A stretch of 13,450 nucleotides of DNA from contig MU405511.1 in the NCBI GenBank assembly GCA_022836615.1, forward strand, positions 1 through 13,450, given 5' to 3'. Shown piece by piece: positions 9,241-13,450 of the stretch. Every line of letters begins with the position of its first letter. The stretch's first letter is position 1. The notes beneath the pieces are model-generated. The model worked only from the letters and a program-made list of their open reading frames with translations, was not told the origin of the DNA and made no database searches. Made by a program: the position numbers and the translations under genes. The DNA comes from Annulohypoxylon bovei var. microspora. Its lineage: Eukaryota > Ascomycota > Sordariomycetes > Xylariales > Hypoxylaceae.

Positions 9241-9435
9241 CTTTTATATTAAAAAACTTAAATTCTTAAATATTTAAAAAATAATATAAAAAATTTAAAT
9301 AAATATAATTATTTATTAAATCTTAATTATGATTTAATTCTTATAATTAACTTTATTAAAGCTATTAAATATCGATAAGGAATGGTGTTAATGCTTTATA
9401 TATAAGTTATTAATTTTTAAGAAAACGTTATTAAT

Positions 9436-9720
9436 AAATTATAACTTATATTACCTTATAATTAATTAAGATGGGAGGTATATTTTAATTAAATAAATGA
9501 AATAAATAAATGATTAAAAGCTTTAAAATTAGGTATTAAGGAGCTTTGTTAAGCCTTGGTTATTAAATTAAAAAAAGATGGAAATTTTATGAAATTAAAT
9601 AAATTAAATAATGAGGTATTTTAATTAAAACTTAAAATTTACCTTTTAATTAATAAAATATTTAAGTTAATTTAATTACTTTAAATTATTTACGATTATT
9701 ATTAATAATGGGAATTTTTA
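9436..9720 (+). pseudogene. Unidentified coding relic, G-rich patch
   Basis: Frame 1 gives LRWEVYF, INEINK, LKALKLGIKELC and ALVIKLKKDGNFMKLNKLNN (roughly 9466-9606), with TAA at plausible Trp or Gln positions. G is unusually well kept here (GGGAGG at 9474-9479, AGGAGC, TTGG, GATGG) while C is scarce, marking a patch where only plus-strand C was hit. A KKDG motif (9571-9582) followed by a Leu-Asn pair recalls gypsy-type RTs, but the spacing is wrong by several residues and no Asp-Asp box follows. Downstream, 9720-10020, is full of stops in this frame, and frame 2 is only slightly better. Confidence 0.25.
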
Positions 9721-10020
9721 TTATAAATAATATAATGATTATTATTACCGTATATTTAAAGGAAAGTTGTTATGAAATGGAATATTTTTATTTTTAATTA
9801 CATGGTTTTTTATATATTTTATATTTAAATTATAAGCCTTTAATTATAACCTTTTTTTATAACGATGTATTTCTTTATTTTAAATTATTAATTTTTAATA
9901 TTTATTAATTTTTTTTTCATTAATTAACGCGTTTTAATATGTTATTTTTAACGTTTTAATGTATTAATAATGTAATTATTAATATAATTAATTCTTTAAG
10001 TGTTTAAAGCCTTGCTTTAA

Positions 10021-10620
10021 AATAATATAAACCATGTTATTACCGGTTAAATTAATAAAATATAAAATAACTTTAAAAATACCAAAATATTAAATTATAA
10101 TTAAAATATTAAAAGTGATTTAAAATTATAATAATTAATAAAAAATTTAAACGTTCCATTACATAAATATAATTTTAATAATTTCCTTGTATTAAAAATG
10201 CAACGTATTTACGATAAATGGTTAATAAAACACTTATTAAAACGCATAAAAGATTAAAAATCACCATATATATAAAGTTATTTTAAATTAAAAGCTTATT
10301 TTAAATAATATATAATTAAAGGTAAAAAATTAAAATTAATATTTAATAAATTCCTTTATAATAACTTAAAATGGTATAAAGATTAATTAAATATTTATTA
10401 AAAAGATATGGAAAAAGCTTAAAAAAAGGTGCAATTACGAAGACATAAGGTTAATAAACTTATTAATTAATTTAAAAAAAAATATTTAAATTATAAAATA
10501 ACTTTTTAAGAAAAAAGGGATTTAATGGGGAAAACCATTATATTTATCATGGTTAAAAATAAAAAAAAAACGATTATTATTTTACATATTAACCACGTTT
10601 TTTACTTAATGCATAATTAA
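10021..10620 (+). pseudogene. Lys-rich coding relic, family unknown
   Basis: Frame 1 has long open runs: 10135-10254 (40 codons, with NVPLHKYNF, KMQRIYDKWLIKHLLKRIKD), 10276-10383 with YIIKGKKLKLIFNKFLYNN, and after scattered TAA codons GKTIIFIMVKNKKKTIIILH to about 10608. Isolated TAA at 10255, 10270, 10297, 10384, 10399, 10420, 10468 and 10507 look like former Gln or Trp codons. The part at 10405-10500 is rich in Lys, Arg and Glu and could be a helical or coiled-coil segment. I do not recognise a transposase, gag or host-gene family. The right end falls about 120 bases before the hairpin at 10738, which may mark the element edge. Confidence 0.4.
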
Positions 10621-10737
10621 AAAAAATAATAAATAAACATTATATTAACTTTAAATTAAAATTTAAATTTAATAATAATATATTTATTATATTTTAATGG
10701 ATTGTTATTATGGCTTAAATAGTTTAATTATTAAAAA

Positions 10738-10767
10738 AAAACACGTTATATAATATATACGTGTTTT
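10738..10767. repeat. Inverted repeat, 9-bp arms, 12-base AT loop
   Basis: AAAACACGT (10738-10746) and ACGTGTTTT (10759-10767) flank TATATAATATAT. The arms hold a CACGTG-like core and most of the G+C for some distance. G+C is visibly lower to the right. It could be the relic of a terminator-like hairpin, a terminal inverted repeat or a protein-binding palindrome; nothing in the sequence decides. Confidence 0.7.
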
Positions 10768-10779
10768 AATTTATAAAGG

Positions 10780-12050
10780 TTAATTAATTAAACTTTTTAT
10801 ATTAAAAATATTATTTTTTTATTTTTAATTATTTTATTTTAATTATAATTATTTTTTTTATATACTTTTTATTATTTATAACGTTATTAACTTTTTATTA
10901 TTATTATAATTAAATTAAATTATTAAATATTATGTAATTTAAAACATTATTCCCATTATTAATTACGCTTTTTATATCATTTCATTTTATAAATATTAAC
11001 ATTATAATATAAATTATAATATTAAGTATTAATATTTTCCATTTTAAATATCTTTAAAATTATTTTTTATTATTTTATTTCCTTGCTTTAAATAATAATA
11101 AAATTAATTATAACTTAATATATTTTACTTATTATATATTAATTGGAAATAAGTGGCCTCATAATAAAAATGAAATAAATTATTCGTATTTAATAAAAAA
11201 TTTTAATGTAAATATTTTTTTCGTTACTTACTTTTTTAATTATATTCTTTATAAAAAATCTTATTATTTCTTCGTTTTTACGTGTTTAAATTATAAGCTT
11301 AATATAATTTATTAAATTAAATAATTATTAATTATATAATAACTTAATACCTTATTACATTAAATTTTAATAATTAAGTATTTTTTTATAACAACTTATT
11401 TAAAATTTAAAAAAATATTAAAATCCTTTCTATCCCATAATATAAGGTTTAAATTTTACCATAACTTAACGGTAAAATTATTATTATATATAACAAATAT
11501 TACCATATTATATAAATATTTTATAAAAATTAATAAACTTATATTATTCCTTATTTTATAAAAAATTAATTTCTTATAAATAATATAATGTAATATTTTT
11601 TTAACCCATTTATTTAAATAATGTTAAATAACTTAATTAATAAAATGTTATTTCATTTTAATATTCACCATATATTTAATTAAATAAAGTTATTTATATT
11701 TTTAAAACATATTAATAATAAATATAAATTAATATTATATATTTTTTATTTATAATTACGTTACTTTTTTAAATAACACACATTATATTATAATTAAAAA
11801 TTACATAACTTTTATAATATTTCTTATAAGTTTTTATTTACACGTTTTATTTAATTTATATTTTAAGATAATATATTTTATATTTTTTAAATTAAATATA
11901 ATTCATTCGAACTTTTAATATAAAAGTTAATAACTTTTAATGTTAATTTAAAAATTATAATAAAGTATATTAATTTAATTACTTAAGTTATAAAAATATC
12001 ACCATTATTTACTAAAGTTAATAAAAAATGTTTTTAAAGTAAAATTAATA
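10780..12050. other. Extremely AT-rich desert, no gene seen
   Basis: About 1.3 kb almost wholly of A and T, with isolated G and C mostly in ACGTT, CATT, CCATT and AACTT words. Stops are dense in all frames I read. Poorer in G than the element regions to the left. It is either older, more completely mutated repeat DNA or non-coding spacer. Confidence 0.5.
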
Positions 12051-12057
12051 AAAAAAG

Positions 12058-12291
12058 GTGTTATTAAAAGTATTTTATTAAAAAAAAGCGAATGGTATAT
12101 TTAATTAATAAAGAAAAAAAAATAATAATAATAATATTAATATAAACGAAAAGGAATTTAAATTAATAAAATTTATTTAATTTAATAACTTAAATTTACA
12201 TATACCTCCATTATTATTTTCCTTTAACTTTAACTTTAATAATAATACCATAAATAATAACCATTTAAATCCTTTAATAAAAACTTTTAAA
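12058..12291 (+). pseudogene. Possible short coding relic in the AT desert
   Basis: Frame 1 from 12058 shows KKVLLKVFY, then a short (AAT)5 run at 12121-12135, then NINEKEFKLIKFI, then an open run from 12181 to 12291 that includes LHIPPLLFSFNFNFNNN and ends in LNPLIKTFK. The Pro and charged residues stand out from the surrounding Phe/Ile/Asn noise. C is kept and G almost absent. The evidence is a local drop in stops only; the protein is not recognised. Confidence 0.2.
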
Positions 12292-12299
12292 TAATATCA

Positions 12300-13450
12300 C
12301 GATATTTTTAAAAAATATTTTTTTTATTTTTAATATTAATGTTAATTTTTATTATATAAATTATCGATTATGATTGTGATTTTTTTCTTTAATATTATAA
12401 TACATATATAAAGATAATTTATCGATATAAATTTTAACGAATTAAAAAAGCCGCGCTTAAATTTAAACCATTATTAAAATCCATAAATATAATATTATTA
12501 AAATAATAATTTAAAAATTTCTTCTTATTTATAATTATATACATATTTATGTATTTTGCTTATTAACATTATATAATATAATAAAAAAATATTTCAATTA
12601 AATAAATTAAAAAAATAATTTATATATTATTATATTTTTACGAAAACATGTATTATTTAATTAATAATAAAGGTTTATTATTAAAATCATTTATAATTTC
12701 ATTCCTTTTTATCTTTATATCGTAACATATTTAATCACGTTAATAACTTTAAATTATTAAATATTTAATTAATTTACTTAAATCCATATTATTATTTTTT
12801 AAATAAAAATAAAATAAAAAATTTATTTAATTTTAAATAAATTTCCTTGCTTATAAATAATATTATTATAACGTTATTATTTTTATTAAAATTTTATTTA
12901 ATAATACATTTTGCAAGTAATTAAAGTTTAAAATTAATTTTTTAAGTTATATATAACGTTATAAAAATATCTTATTATATAAAAGTTAACGATTTTAAAT
13001 CATTTTAAAATATAATTAAAGTTTTTTTCTTTTTCATTAATTATATTATTTAAACTTATAAGCTAATCTTAATTAATATTTTTTTAAAAAAATTAATATC
13101 TTTATATTATAATAAAATTTTTTATAATAAAAATGTTTCCATAATTATTTATATGCTTTTATTTAATATAATAATATATAAAAAAAAACATTTTAATAAA
13201 ATGTTTAATTTATATTTTATATAATTAATATATTTTTATTTAAATTATTTAATAATTTTATTTATATAATACACGTATTAATTTTCTTTAAGTTTATTTT
13301 TCTTTTCGTTTAATGTTTATTTATATTTTTTTATTATAAAATTATTAAAAAAAACAAATATATAAAAAAAATATAAGCTTTTTTTTAAAAAATTTAATAA
13401 TAACCTTTCGCTTTAATTAAAAAAATATTAAAGTTTAATAAAAAAACCAT
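12300..13450. other. AT-rich desert to the window end, no gene seen
   Basis: About 1.15 kb of near-pure A+T. A slightly less extreme spot at 12420-12465 (with AAGCCGCGCTTAA at 12449-12461) reads IDINFNELKKPRLNLN in frame 1, too short to call. Otherwise only scattered ACG and CAT words and the small hairpin at 13186-13206. Confidence 0.5.
13186..13206. repeat. Small hairpin, 9-bp arms, 3-base loop
   Basis: AAACATTTT (13186-13194), AAT, AAAATGTTT (13198-13206). The arms match perfectly but contain only one G:C pair each, so this may be chance in DNA of this composition. Confidence 0.5.

Noticed and set aside
9571..9720. KKDG followed by Leu-Asn and Ile-Asn-Lys-Ile, read as a second gypsy RT.
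   Set aside because: The distance from KKDG to the Leu-Asn and to the following motif is several residues short, and no Asp-Asp or Asn-Asn box follows at the right distance.
12121..12135. (AAT)5 as a microsatellite of interest.
   Set aside because: Five units in DNA made almost only of A and T is expected by chance.
1..13450. A plastid, apicoplast, mitochondrial or endosymbiont genome of extreme AT content.
   Set aside because: I saw no rRNA, tRNA, ribosomal-protein or respiratory gene in any frame, and the recognisable protein is a Ty3/gypsy polyprotein, which belongs to nuclear DNA.
1..13450. CRISPR arrays, tRNA or rRNA genes, riboswitches, and the many TTAATTAA-like palindromes.
   Set aside because: No spaced direct repeats or GC-containing cloverleaf or rRNA core sequences were seen; short AT palindromes follow from the high TpA content alone.

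Overview
The window is about 85-90% A+T by eye and has no intact gene; its longest ATG-to-stop reading frame has 71 codons. It reads as transposable-element DNA of a filamentous fungus, most likely an ascomycete, mutated close to saturation by a RIP-type process (repeat-induced point mutation: C to T on either strand, seen also as G to A). The support is protein-level. If in-frame TAA and TGA are read as former Gln or Trp codons, a nearly complete Ty3/gypsy Gag-Pol polyprotein appears, and its catalytic and zinc-binding residues are mostly changed in just the way C-to-T and G-to-A changes predict (Asp to Asn, Glu to Lys, Cys and His to Tyr, Gly to Ser or Lys, Pro to Leu).

Layout. Positions 1 to about 6050, plus strand: one Ty3/gypsy retrotransposon relic whose 5' LTR and gag start lie outside the window. 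In order it holds gag with a ruined CCHC knuckle (1038-1079), a long linker with a probable but unproven protease, reverse transcriptase (about 2700-4200, DD box at 3761-3766 now Asn-Asn), RNase H (about 4200-4650), and integrase with its zinc domain, DDE core and C-terminal domain (about 4650-6042). The frame shifts once near 2650-2720 and once in an A8 tract at 4352-4359. A purine run at 6280-6294 may be the polypurine tract before a 3' LTR I cannot delimit.

From about 8160 down to about 6310, minus strand: a second, convergent coding relic. It has few stops in one constant frame and weak resemblance to the end of a Ty1/copia integrase. From 8970 to 10620, plus strand: stretches of unidentified coding relic; the clearest is lysine-rich (10021-10620). 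A hairpin at 10738-10767 lies where G+C drops further. From there to 13450 I see almost only A and T, a possible fragment at 12058-12291 and a small hairpin.

The window has no functioning pathway. Its main interest is as a record of mutation: patches where plus-strand C was lost alternate with patches where plus-strand G was lost, CAG/CTG and TAG/CTA are nearly absent, CpG survives, and the one open frame lies in a mixed zone near a patch boundary.
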